Origin: Actinophytocola sp963727495
GTDB taxonomy: Bacteria > Actinomycetota > Actinomycetes > Mycobacteriales > Pseudonocardiaceae
Length of the DNA stretch: 64,000 nt
Direction: 5' to 3'
Assembly (NCBI GenBank): GCA_963727495.1
Contig: CAVSGQ010000014.1
Coordinates: forward strand, 310,001-374,000
The notes beneath the pieces were generated by a model, which ran no database searches, was not told the origin of the DNA, and saw nothing but the letters and a program-made list of their open reading frames with translations. The translations under genes and the position numbers were made by a program. Shown piece by piece: positions 8,658 through 16,846 of this stretch. Position 1 is the stretch's first letter, and the number at the start of each line of letters is the position of its first letter.

Positions 8658-9691
8658 GGCGAGGGCACCCCCACCGCCTCGGTGGTCGGCTCCTTGTCCG
8701 CCTCCAGCTCGCCGGGCACCTTGATGTCGTACAGGCGGGCGGCGTTCAGGCCGAGGATCTTCCGCTTGGCCGTCACGCTGAGCTTGCCGTAGTCGCCGAA
8801 CTCCTCGTCGTCGGGCATGTTCCAGTCCACGAAGCCCTCGACCTGCCACCGGGGCTCCCAGATCGCGTAGTCCGCGCCGAAGAGCAGCTTGTCCTCGCCG
8901 AGCCAGAACATCAGCTCGCCCATGACCTTCGCGAAGAACCGCGGCCGGGCGTGCATCAGCCCGCCGATCACGACCGCCAGCCCGGCGTAGACGTTCGGCT
9001 CCTGGGTGGCCATGAAGCAGAAGTCCTCGATGCGGGGCAGGCCGACGTGCTCGACGACGAAGTTCAGCTCGGGGAAGTTCGTGGCCGCGTAGTCGACGTC
9101 GGCCATGTCGAAGGCGTCCTTGTCCAGCGGCCAGATGGTCGGTCCCTTGTGGACGTGGATGTTCTTCACGCCGAGTTCCTGGCACTTCTCCAGGTACCGG
9201 GCCGCCTCCGGGGACTTCAGGCTCCAGCCGCGCGAGTCGCCACGCCACTCCGCGGTGTAGAGCTTCACGCCCTTGCAGCCCCACCGCTTCACGCGTTCCT
9301 CGAGCGCGCGCAGGCCGTCGTCGCCCTCGCGCGGGTCCCACGTGGTGTTCACGACGAACTTGCCCGGGTGGCGCTCGGCCATCGCGCCGTCGGACTCGGT
9401 CGTGTTGAACCCGTTCGTGTACCACTGGCGCAGGTTCGTCGGCTGGAAGATCGCGACGTCCACGTGCCCGGCCTCGAACAGGTCGTGCATCATCGTCTCT
9501 TCGGAGTACTTCTGGAACTTCTCCAGCGGCCAGTGGGTCTCGGCCGGGCCCAGGCCCTGGTAGGCGTGGAAACACTCGATCCAGCCCTTGGCGTAATGCT
9601 CCTGGCCGGCCACCCAGTTCGCCGGGCTCGCGTCCCAGAAGTGAGTGTGGCCGTCGACCACGAAGTAGTCCACGCCGTCCTTCGTGTACAT
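8654..9691 (-). CDS. Amidohydrolase-family (amidohydro_2) protein of the monooxygenase cluster
   Basis: 345 residues starting MYTKDGVDYFVVDGHTHFWD; His15 and His17 form the HxH metal pair of amidohydrolase TIM barrels. Further family features are HVHKGPTIWPLD with a metal-ligand His, FVVEHVGLPRIEDFC in the middle and LLFGADYAIWEPRW near the C-terminus with the conserved Asp. The start at 9691 has GGAG upstream; the longer frame from 9766 has no site. Homologues occupy the same place after the coupling-protein gene in mycobacterial mim clusters. The reaction is unknown. It is translationally coupled to the MIP18-like gene. Confidence 0.85.
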   Translation of the reverse strand: MYTKDGVDYFVVDGHTHFWDASPANWVAGQEHYAKGWIECFHAYQGLGPAETHWPLEKFQKYSEETMMHDLFEAGHVDVAIFQPTNLRQWYTNGFNTTESDGAMAERHPGKFVVNTTWDPREGDDGLRALEERVKRWGCKGVKLYTAEWRGDSRGWSLKSPEAARYLEKCQELGVKNIHVHKGPTIWPLDKDAFDMADVDYAATNFPELNFVVEHVGLPRIEDFCFMATQEPNVYAGLAVVIGGLMHARPRFFAKVMGELMFWLGEDKLLFGADYAIWEPRWQVEGFVDWNMPDDEEFGDYGKLSVTAKRKILGLNAARLYDIKVPGELEADKEPTTEAVGVPSP

Positions 9692-9727
9692 GTTCTCAAC
9701 TCCACTGCGTGTGTCGCGGGTGACGGC

Positions 9728-9750
9728 CCGGCCCGCCGCCGGCGGGCCGG
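9728..9750 (-). promoter_or_regulatory. Intra-operon hairpin between coupling protein and amidohydrolase genes
   Basis: CCGGCCCGCC at 9728-9737 pairs with GGCGGGCCGG at 9741-9750 around a three-base loop, in the 84-base gap after the coupling-protein stop. It may attenuate transcription or protect the 3' end of the upstream mRNA part. Confidence 0.45.
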
Positions 9751-9775
9751 ACACGTCACACGGCAATCGGGTCGG

Positions 9776-10156
9776 CTACTTGACGGGCTTGAGGTCGAAG
9801 TCGAGGTACTCGGCGGCGTCCTCGGGATTGGCGAACATGATCGTGCGGTCGTCGAGGTGCACCATCCGCCCGTAGTGGGTGGACATGCTCTCCTCGAACT
9901 CGGACGCGTTGAACCAGCCCTCCTCCTCGCCGGCGGCCTCGTCGACCTCGGCGTAGTCGACCTCCATCCGGCCGATCGCGTCGACGCGGATCATCGACGG
10001 CAACGGGGTGATCGTCACGTTCGGCTGGCGCTCCATCACCTGCGCGACGATCGCGCCGACCTGGTTGTTCATCAACGTGAAACCGCACTTGTTCGACGCC
10101 GAACTGTCCGACTTGAACGGACTCTCGGCAGTCTTGAAGGCCTTGACGGAGGTCAC
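9776..10156 (-). CDS. prmD: Propane monooxygenase coupling (effector) protein, MmoB/DmpM family
   Basis: 126 residues with the MmoB/DmpM fold: NKCGFTLMNNQVGAIVAQVM near the N-terminus, then VTITPLPSMIRVDAIGRMEVD. Such proteins carry no cofactor; they bind the hydroxylase and tune oxygen activation at the di-iron site. The GTG at 10156 overlaps the stop of the small hydroxylase subunit (GTGA). The last residues are LDFDLKPVK. The counterpart in mycobacteria is named mimD. Confidence 0.93.
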   Translation of the reverse strand: MTSVKAFKTAESPFKSDSSASNKCGFTLMNNQVGAIVAQVMERQPNVTITPLPSMIRVDAIGRMEVDYAEVDEAAGEEEGWFNASEFEESMSTHYGRMVHLDDRTIMFANPEDAAEYLDFDLKPVK

Positions 10157-11322
10157 TGGCTCAGCTCCTTCGGTACTTGCAGACCCAGATCGGACAGGAT
10201 CCCGGCGAAGCGGCTCTTCGCGCGGTCGAGACCGTCCTCGAAGCGCGGCGGCTTCGCGTCCGGCAGCGACCACAACGGCTGCAGGGTGCGCACGGCGGAC
10301 AAGCACCGGGGCACCCAGTCGGCGAGCCACTGCTGCAGGATCTTCTTGTTGTGGTCGGCGAACTCCTTGTCGTCGACGAGCAGCCGGAACATCGGCCGGG
10401 TGTAGCGCAGGTCCCGCTCGGCGTAGTCGTACTCCTCGGCGCCGATCAGCGTCGGGGTGACGAAGTCGCCGTTGGCCGGGGCGGCCTGCTGGACCAGGTT
10501 GCTGCGGAACATCTCGCCGACCAGCGGCTCGAAGACCACGTTCGCCGCGAAGATCGCCTCGCACCAGTCCCAGATCGCGGTGAGCTGCTCGGCGAGGCTC
10601 CGCACGCCCTGCCACGCGGGGTCCTCGTTCCAGGTGGCCAGGTGCACGGTGCCGTCGAAGGCACCGATCTCCTCGGTGAGCGTGAGGTTGTACAGCGCGA
10701 GGTCCTGGGCGGACCGGATGCGGTGCATGCTGTTCACCGAGATGGCGTTGTTGTGCATGTTCGTCGGCGCCCGGCGGTTGGCGTTGGCGAACAGGTACAG
10801 CCCCAGGCCGTGGTCGACGTGCATCCACGCCCCGACGTGCCGGGCGACGAACTCCACCCAGTTGCGGTTCCACTGCTCGAACGCCTTGGCCTGGCGGGCG
10901 GCCTCGACGTTCTGGTTGAGCTGGCGGACCACGTTGGCGTTGTACCGGTAGAGGGTGAGCTCCCACTCCTCGTTGGGGTCACGGAACTCGTGCCAGCCGT
11001 GCGCCGGCCAGTCGTAGCCCTTGCCACCCGACCCCGGTCCGCGGGTGGGCACGGGCCGGTCGCTGCCCCACGCCTTCAGCGCGGTCCACTCGAGCGGGTA
11101 ACCGCCCTTGCCGTCGGCGAAGGCGTACAGCCAGCCCTGCGACAGGTAGTGCCGCGGGTCGGGCTGCACCTCGACGGTGACGTCCTCGTAGTGGCTCTGC
11201 TTGCGCTTCTGGGCGGTGAAGTAGTTGAAGGTGCGCGAGTTCGAGTCCGGGAACACCTTGGCGCCCGCCTCGGCGTCGGTGAAGACCGGCTTCGGCACGC
11301 TGCGTTCTGTCGTGGTTGTCAT
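10153..11322 (-). CDS. prmC: Propane monooxygenase hydroxylase small (beta) subunit
   Basis: 389 residues of the ferritin-like beta subunit of soluble di-iron monooxygenases: FNYFTAQKRKQSHYEDVTVE near the N-terminus, then YLSQGWLYAFADG, HVGAWMHVDHGLGLYLFANA and YTRPMFRLLVDD. Beta subunits lack the catalytic iron and frame the alpha subunit in the hydroxylase dimer. It lies after the reductase gene with a 168-base gap and overlaps prmD by four bases. The mycobacterial counterpart is mimC. Confidence 0.94.
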   Translation of the reverse strand: MTTTTERSVPKPVFTDAEAGAKVFPDSNSRTFNYFTAQKRKQSHYEDVTVEVQPDPRHYLSQGWLYAFADGKGGYPLEWTALKAWGSDRPVPTRGPGSGGKGYDWPAHGWHEFRDPNEEWELTLYRYNANVVRQLNQNVEAARQAKAFEQWNRNWVEFVARHVGAWMHVDHGLGLYLFANANRRAPTNMHNNAISVNSMHRIRSAQDLALYNLTLTEEIGAFDGTVHLATWNEDPAWQGVRSLAEQLTAIWDWCEAIFAANVVFEPLVGEMFRSNLVQQAAPANGDFVTPTLIGAEEYDYAERDLRYTRPMFRLLVDDKEFADHNKKILQQWLADWVPRCLSAVRTLQPLWSLPDAKPPRFEDGLDRAKSRFAGILSDLGLQVPKELSQ

Positions 11323-11490
11323 CGGGACTTTCCGCCTCCCCGGGGTTGAAACGTCTGGTTGTGTTGGGCGAAGGTCGGTTCTGTTTGGTCACGCACTTGT
11401 GGCCGGCGTGCGTCACGTTCCCCTGGGATGCGGTTGTGAAGCCCTCGGCATGATTTCGGTCGTGAGGTCCACCTGTGGAACGTCATGGGT

Positions 11491-12540
11491 TCATGGACCT
11501 TCCGGGTCGCCGGTTGTCGTGAACTTGTCGTAGAAAACTCGCTTCTCCTCCACGCCGAGCTCGGGCAGCAGCTCGAGAGCCGCCTCCACCATCGGCGGGG
11601 GACCGCACACGTACGCGTCGGCGGCCCCGATGTCGGTGGCCAGCCTGCGCACCACGTCGGTGATGAGACCGACCTCTCCGTCCCAGTCCTCGTCCCCGGC
11701 CGGCTCGGAGAGCGCTGGCACGAACCGGAAGTCCGGCAGCGTGCCCTCCAGTGCCGTCAGCTCCTTCTCGAAGCAGAGGTCACGCCGCCCGCGCGCGCCG
11801 TAGTAGTACGTCGTCGGCCGGTCGATGCCCCGCTCGGCCATCGACCGCAGCAGGCACAGGATCGGCGCCATGCCGGCCCCGCCGCCGAGGAACACCAGCG
11901 GCCGGCCCGGCGCGTCCCGCAACGTGAACATGCCGTACGGGCCGTCGATCTCCAGGCGGTCGCCGACCGCGACCTCGGTGTCCAGGAAGTGCGAGAACAG
12001 GCCCTCCGGGTAGACCTTGATGACGAACTCCAGCCGGCCGCTGTCCGAGCTGGGGGTGGTGGCCATCGAGAACGACCGGGTCCAGTCCGTCCCCGGGATC
12101 GTGAAGTCCACGTACTGGCCGGGGAAGTACTTCAGCGTGGCCGGCTCCACGAGGCGCACCACGAGGTGGCGCATGTCGTGGGTGACGTTCTCGTTGGACT
12201 CGACCTCGACGACCGCGTGCTGAATCGGCAGGCCGGAGTGGATCATCTCCTCGTCGTAGTTGAGCAGCTCGATGGTCAGGTCCTCGTACGCGTGTGCCCG
12301 GCACAGCAACGTGTAGCCTTCGTCCTTCTCGAACTCGGGCAACGCGAAGGTGGAGTACCGCTCGAGCTCGACGTCGTCACCGTCGAGGATGAACGACTTG
12401 CAGGAGGCGCACTGCCCCTCCTTGCAGCCGTGCATCAGCATGATGCCCTGCTCCGCGGCGGCGCGCAGGATCGTCTGGTCCTCGGCGACCTCGATCTCGA
12501 TCCCCACCGGCTCGAAGCGCACCAGATGCTTGTCTCCCAT
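11491..12540 (-). CDS. prmB: Propane monooxygenase reductase (2Fe-2S, FAD, NADH)
   Basis: 349 residues. The N-terminal plant-type ferredoxin domain has Cys39, Cys44, Cys47 and Cys80 (HGCKEGQCASC...LLCRAHA). The ferredoxin-reductase module follows, with RSFSMATTP for FAD near residue 160 and CGPPPMVEAAL for the NAD side near 310. It passes electrons from NADH to the hydroxylase. The ATG at 12540 follows GAGGAAGCC; a longer frame upstream lacks a start signal. It stands between large and small hydroxylase genes, as in mim/prm clusters. Confidence 0.95.
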   Translation of the reverse strand: MGDKHLVRFEPVGIEIEVAEDQTILRAAAEQGIMLMHGCKEGQCASCKSFILDGDDVELERYSTFALPEFEKDEGYTLLCRAHAYEDLTIELLNYDEEMIHSGLPIQHAVVEVESNENVTHDMRHLVVRLVEPATLKYFPGQYVDFTIPGTDWTRSFSMATTPSSDSGRLEFVIKVYPEGLFSHFLDTEVAVGDRLEIDGPYGMFTLRDAPGRPLVFLGGGAGMAPILCLLRSMAERGIDRPTTYYYGARGRRDLCFEKELTALEGTLPDFRFVPALSEPAGDEDWDGEVGLITDVVRRLATDIGAADAYVCGPPPMVEAALELLPELGVEEKRVFYDKFTTTGDPEGP

Positions 12541-12633
12541 GGCTTCCTCACCCGATCGGCGGTCCACTTCATCGCGGCAGGCGACACCCGGAGGAGGACT
12601 CCGGAATCGGCGGGCGGAGTCCTCCCCGGGCGT

Positions 12634-12660
12634 CCGGGGCCGTGTCGGACACGGCCCCGG
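12634..12660 (-). promoter_or_regulatory. Strong hairpin between large-subunit and reductase genes
   Basis: CCGGGGCCGTGTC at 12634-12646 and GACACGGCCCCGG at 12648-12660 form a perfect 13-bp stem. It begins six bases after the large-subunit stop, inside the operon. It could be a partial terminator or an mRNA-stabilising end that raises the amount of large subunit relative to reductase. Confidence 0.65.
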
Positions 12661-12665
12661 CCGGT

Positions 12666-14318
12666 TCAGGTGGTGGAGGTGGCCGGGCGGCCGGCCGGAC
12701 CCTGGCGGTTGTAGTCCTCCTTGAACGCGGCGCGGTCCGCGTCGGTCATCTCGTTGAGCAGGACGTTCGGGCTCTGCAGCGGCGGGCAGCGGCGGAGGTG
12801 GTCGAGCGTCCACATCTTCTTCGGGTCCAGGTTCAGGTGCGGCTGCGCCACGAGGGTCTTGCCGTCGTCACGCACGAAGCCCATGTCCGAGACCACGTCG
12901 GCCCAGTTCCAGCCGTGGTAGAGCGTCTCCCACTCGCGGGAGCCGACGAGCTGTCCCATGTTCGGCGTGTTGCGGCCCTGGTAGGTCGGCCGGAACGCCT
13001 CGGCGTCGGTCCAGCGGCACGGCTCCGAGCAGTAGGTCCGCCACTGGCCGTCGACCTTGTCCATCACCATGTCCTCGCGGATCAGGCACGGCACCATGCA
13101 CGTCCAGCACCGGTGCGGGTAGACGTAGTCGACGTCCTCCAGCGCGATCGGGTTGTGCCCGTTGGGCATCGACAGCCGGTTGTAGTTCTCCCACCACTTG
13201 CCGTACTTGTCGTACCAGCCCGGGTACTTGTACTCGAACCACTCGAAGTCCGCGTCGGTCATCGGGTCGATCCGCCAGTAGTTGGCGAGCCAGCCCGTCG
13301 CGAAGAACTGCGCCACCTCGTGCACGTAGCCCTTGTTCCAGATGCGGTTCCAGGCCTCCTCGATGAGGTCGTGCGGGATGACCAGGCCGTACTTCTCCAG
13401 CGGCACCAGGTAGCTGCGGTAGTAGTCGTCGTAGATCCACCGCCGCCACATCTCCGCGTAGCTCTCCCGGTCCTTGCGGCGGTCCTTGGTGCCGTACTCG
13501 ATGAACGTGCCGATCGCTGCGTCCACCACGGCGTGGTTGTTCCACCACGCGTAGCGCAGGTCGCGTTCGAGCAGTTGGTGGTTGCTCTCGTCGGACAGCG
13601 CCATCAGCAGGGTGGCGTAGCCGTTGCTGATGTGCCGGGACTCGTCGGACTGCACGGAGTGGAACACCGTCGGCAGCAGGTAGTCCCCGTTCGCCGCGGC
13701 CTCCGCCGGCATCGCGACGAACAACGTGTTGGTGAACGCCGTCTCGGCCACGATCGTCAGGTAGATGCTCGCGGCGGTGATGGCGTCACCGGTGATGAAG
13801 CCCTCCGCGAACTGCCGGCCGATCGTGCCGCAGTAGTCGTTCTGGAAGTTGCGCAGGCTCGAGTTGAACCCGGCCGGGTCGATGTAGTTGTTCATGTACA
13901 GGCGCTTGAGGTTCTGCTGGATCGTCGAGTGCCGTACCTCGTCGATCATCTGGATCGCCTGGCCGTTGTGCAGTTCGGGGTTCGGCACGGTGCGGAACAG
14001 CAGCGGCATCGCCCGCGCGGCGGAGATCTCCGGCAGCGGGATGATGCTCAGGAAGAGCTTCTGCCATTCCAGCCAGCGTTCCTGGACCTGCCGGAACATG
14101 TTCCCGCGGATCGCGCCGTCCTCGGCGCCGTACACACGGTGGTCCTTCTCCTCCTGCATGGGGAAGTACGAGCGCAGGACCTGCTTGAGCGGATCCTTCT
14201 TCTTCGCTTTCCGGAAGGTGTAGTCGGTTCCGTACTGGGAGACCGGAGTGTGGTACGCCGGTTCCCAGGAGAGTTCCTGGATTTTCTGGTGGGCCTTTGC
14301 GACACTCTGGCGGCTCAT
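12666..14318 (-). CDS. prmA: Propane monooxygenase hydroxylase large (alpha) subunit, di-iron
   Basis: 550 residues, full length. The di-iron ligands can be read as Glu97, Glu127 and His130 (MIDEVRHST), Glu192 (IVAETAFTN), and Glu226 and His229 (QSDESRHI): the E, ExxH, E, ExxH pattern of soluble bacterial multicomponent monooxygenases. The C-terminal part with CWTCMVPCLI and YCSEPCRW is typical of the propane/acetone/phenol (Prm/Mim) group. Known members oxidise propane, mostly to 2-propanol, and some also acetone and phenol. It is the first large gene of the operon; a small gene and a dyad lie upstream. Confidence 0.96.
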   Translation of the reverse strand: MSRQSVAKAHQKIQELSWEPAYHTPVSQYGTDYTFRKAKKKDPLKQVLRSYFPMQEEKDHRVYGAEDGAIRGNMFRQVQERWLEWQKLFLSIIPLPEISAARAMPLLFRTVPNPELHNGQAIQMIDEVRHSTIQQNLKRLYMNNYIDPAGFNSSLRNFQNDYCGTIGRQFAEGFITGDAITAASIYLTIVAETAFTNTLFVAMPAEAAANGDYLLPTVFHSVQSDESRHISNGYATLLMALSDESNHQLLERDLRYAWWNNHAVVDAAIGTFIEYGTKDRRKDRESYAEMWRRWIYDDYYRSYLVPLEKYGLVIPHDLIEEAWNRIWNKGYVHEVAQFFATGWLANYWRIDPMTDADFEWFEYKYPGWYDKYGKWWENYNRLSMPNGHNPIALEDVDYVYPHRCWTCMVPCLIREDMVMDKVDGQWRTYCSEPCRWTDAEAFRPTYQGRNTPNMGQLVGSREWETLYHGWNWADVVSDMGFVRDDGKTLVAQPHLNLDPKKMWTLDHLRRCPPLQSPNVLLNEMTDADRAAFKEDYNRQGPAGRPATSTT

Positions 14319-14452
14319 GTTTGCTCCTAACCCGACCGCTCAGGCTGACGGTGGCATTTCACGTACACACCGCCGTTTTTGGTGGGAGTCACCGACTGGG
14401 CGGCAGGCACACGTCCGATGCGTCGATTACAGCGCCCGCCGCGCGTGACGCG

Positions 14453-14469
14453 AGTCTCAATTTTGGACA
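14453..14469 (-). promoter_or_regulatory. Imperfect activator-site dyad upstream of prmA
   Basis: On the minus strand this reads TGTCCAAAATTGAGACT, an imperfect copy of the perfect dyad TGTCTCAATCTGAGACA at 14786-14802 (12 of 17 positions match). It ends about 135 bases before the prmA start codon, a plausible distance for an enhancer-type activator site. Confidence 0.45.
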
Positions 14470-14483
14470 GGGCCGGGTGCGCA

Positions 14484-14726
14484 TCAGCGCTCGTCGGACA
14501 TGGTCGCCCGCAGCTCGGCCAGCTTCTCCTTGGTGGCGGCGCCGATCCGGGCGTCACCCTCCACAGCCGGTTGGATACTCAGCGCACGAAGCAGTTGCGC
14601 CGCGGGCTCCCCGGGGTTGCCCGCCGCGCCGAGGGTGGGGTGCAGACCTTGCTCGGCGAGGTGGTTGAAGACGAGATCGACCACGGTCCACGGGTTGTAG
14701 GTCTCGCCGTCGTGCTGGTGGTTCAT
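14484..14726 (-). CDS. Small hypothetical protein upstream of prmA
   Basis: About 80 residues, acidic to neutral and helical: MNHQHDGETYNPWTVVDLVF at the start, then a middle with LLRALSIQPAVEGDARIG and an end rich in Glu/Lys/Arg. The ATG at 14726 has GGGGGA upstream; a longer reading from 14765 lacks a ribosome site. It stands between the activator gene and prmA, on the prmA strand, 165 bases before prmA. No family recognised. It may be the leader gene of the operon or be expressed separately. Confidence 0.6.
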   Translation of the reverse strand: MNHQHDGETYNPWTVVDLVFNHLAEQGLHPTLGAAGNPGEPAAQLLRALSIQPAVEGDARIGAATKEKLAELRATMSDER

Positions 14727-14785
14727 CGGGAGTCCCCCGATCAGAGGTGGTTTGTTCCATGACACCGCTGATGACAGGTGCGGGA

Positions 14786-14802
14786 TGTCTCAATCTGAGA
14801 CA
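14786..14802. promoter_or_regulatory. Perfect dyad, probable binding site of the MimR/AcoR-type activator
   Basis: TGTCTCA-ATC-TGAGACA is a perfect 7-bp inverted repeat with a three-base spacer. It lies 60 bases before the activator start and 60 bases before the small gene's start on the other strand. Position and symmetry suit a dimeric Fis-type helix-turn-helix. Confidence 0.6.
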
Positions 14803-14861
14803 CCGGGACCAGGCCGGGCCGCTTAGTCTGAATGGCGGCACCTCGGCTATGGGAGCTGGAT

Positions 14862-16712
14862 GTGGACATGACGGCGAGCACCCCGGACCGGGTCCTGACG
14901 CGGGACCCTGTCGCCTCCGACGCCGACGGGCTCGCCGACACGAGAGTCCGGTTCCTCACCAGGGAGTCGGTCGAGCCGCACGCGGTGCGCGAGCCGATCC
15001 TGGCGTCGTGGTGGCGGTCCCGCCGGCTCGACGTGCCCGCCGACCGGATCAACCTGCCCTACACCGGCCGGCCGGACCTGGACACCCCGCTGATCCAGAG
15101 CGCCGCGCCGGTGCTGCGCAGGCTCGGCGACCAGCTCGACGGGCAGCCCATCAGCCTGATCCTGACCGACCCGACCGGCGTCGTGCTCCTGCAGTACACC
15201 GGCGACCCGGACCTCGACCGGCACCTGGAGCGGGTCGAGCTGGTGCCCGGGTTCAGCTACGGCGAGCAGTTCGTCGGCACCAACGGGATCGGCACGGCGC
15301 TGGCCGAGGGCAGGCCGATGCACGTGTTCGGCCACGAGCACTACGCGGAGAACCTGGAGAACCTCGCCTGCGCGGGGGTGCCCATCCGGCACCCGATCTC
15401 GGGCAAGACCGTCGGCGCGATCGACCTCACCTGCTGGCGGCAGGACGCGGGGCGGCTGCTGGTCGCCCTCGCCCGCAGCACCGCGGAGCAGATCCGGCAG
15501 GCGCTGCTCACCTACAGCGACATGCGGGAGCTGACGCTGTTCCGGGCCTACCTGCAGGCGTGCCGGCGCACCACCGGCATCGTGATCGCCTTCAACAGCG
15601 ACGTGGTCATGATGAACGACCGGGCCCGCCAGCTGCTCGACCCGGTGGACCAGACGGTGATTCTCGGCCGGGGGCACCAGATCCTCACCGAGGGCAAGCG
15701 GTCCGCGACCGCCACCCTGGCGACCGGCACCAAGGTCCGGGTGCGGTGCCGGCCGATCGCCGGGCACGACGGCGACGGCGGCCACGACGACATCGCGGGC
15801 GGCGTCGTCACGGTCGAGCTCCTCGAGGCGACCGAGGAGCTCACGGTCACCTCGGGGCCGGTGCTGCCGATGTTCCTGCCCGGCGCGGTGGGCTCGGCGT
15901 CCACCTGGTTGCGGTGCTGCCACCAGGTCGACGCCGGCTACGGCCGGGGGGACTGGCTGATCCTGACCGGGGAGTCCGGGGCCGGGAAGCTGACCGTGGC
16001 GCGTGGCGTCCACCGGCGCCGCAACTCGCTGGGCCGCATGCACGTGCTCGACGCGGCGACCATGGACCCGGACCGCGTGTGCGACGCGGTGCGCTCCGAG
16101 CTCATCGACGACCCGGTGGACACCCTGGTGATCCTGCACGTCGACGGCCTCGGCCCGGACACCACGCGGGCGATGGCCGCAGTGCTGCGGCAGGTCCGCG
16201 ACCACCAGCAGGGCACGACCGGTCCGTGGGTGACGCTGACGATGAGCGCGGAGGCGGAGCTGCCCAAGGACCTCTGGTCGCTGTTCCCGCTCACCGTGGA
16301 GGTCCCGCCGCTGCGCCGGCACATCGAGGACCTCAACGAGATCGTGCCGCTGATGCTCAACCGGCTCTGTGCCGGCGCCGAGCTGACCTGCTCCCCCGCG
16401 GCGATGCACCTGCTGACCAGGGGACGCTGGCCGGGCAACGCCGCCCAGCTCTACGAGGTGCTCAAGCAGGTGACCCAGCACCGGCGCGCCGGGACGATCC
16501 AGCCGGCCGACCTCCCCGCCGAGTTCCGCACCGCGCCGCGCCGCCCGCTCAACCGGATCGAGGCCGTCGAACGCGACGCCATCGTGCACGGCCTCGAGGA
16601 CGCCGGCGGCAACAAGGTCCAGGCGGCGAAGCTGCTCGGCATGTCGCGCGCGACGATCTACCGCAAGATCCACGACTACGGCATCGTCGTCCCGGGCCAG
16701 TCCACCTGGTGA
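14862..16712 (+). CDS. mimR: AcoR/MimR-type transcriptional activator of the propane monooxygenase operon
   Basis: About 616 residues. The N-terminal sensor region (LASWWRSRRLDV, then a GAF-like domain with SYGEQFVGTNGIGTAL near 140) is followed by an AAA+-like domain with Walker A GESGAGKLTV near 370 and a weak Walker B (LVILHVDGL). A C-terminal Fis helix-turn-helix (GNKVQAAKLLGMSRATIYRK) ends the protein. The sigma-54 contact motif GAFTGA is absent, as expected in actinomycetes, which lack sigma-54. It diverges from the monooxygenase operon and probably activates it, as MimR does in mycobacteria. The start is uncertain: GTG 14862 (GGAG six bases upstream), ATG 14868 or ATG 14832. Confidence 0.88.
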   Translation: MDMTASTPDRVLTRDPVASDADGLADTRVRFLTRESVEPHAVREPILASWWRSRRLDVPADRINLPYTGRPDLDTPLIQSAAPVLRRLGDQLDGQPISLILTDPTGVVLLQYTGDPDLDRHLERVELVPGFSYGEQFVGTNGIGTALAEGRPMHVFGHEHYAENLENLACAGVPIRHPISGKTVGAIDLTCWRQDAGRLLVALARSTAEQIRQALLTYSDMRELTLFRAYLQACRRTTGIVIAFNSDVVMMNDRARQLLDPVDQTVILGRGHQILTEGKRSATATLATGTKVRVRCRPIAGHDGDGGHDDIAGGVVTVELLEATEELTVTSGPVLPMFLPGAVGSASTWLRCCHQVDAGYGRGDWLILTGESGAGKLTVARGVHRRRNSLGRMHVLDAATMDPDRVCDAVRSELIDDPVDTLVILHVDGLGPDTTRAMAAVLRQVRDHQQGTTGPWVTLTMSAEAELPKDLWSLFPLTVEVPPLRRHIEDLNEIVPLMLNRLCAGAELTCSPAAMHLLTRGRWPGNAAQLYEVLKQVTQHRRAGTIQPADLPAEFRTAPRRPLNRIEAVERDAIVHGLEDAGGNKVQAAKLLGMSRATIYRKIHDYGIVVPGQSTW

Positions 16713-16846
16713 CGGACCCGGAATACCGACACGGAAATACTCACCGTTTACTCATTACCCAATTGTGCGGCGATATCCACGCGATCGTGTGAACCCTTTG
16801 TCTGTCGCCCGGGGGTCTTCTCGAATCGCTGATACGGTCCCGCGCC

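Noticed and set aside
14847..16673. A 608-codon minus-strand frame opposite the activator gene
   Set aside because: Long open frames opposite GC-rich genes are common; this one has no motifs, is rich in His/Val/Arg/Gly and has no ribosome site, while the plus strand shows clear domains.
14862..16712. A true sigma-54-dependent activator
   Set aside because: The GAFTGA loop is absent and actinomycetes lack sigma-54, so only the family likeness is kept.
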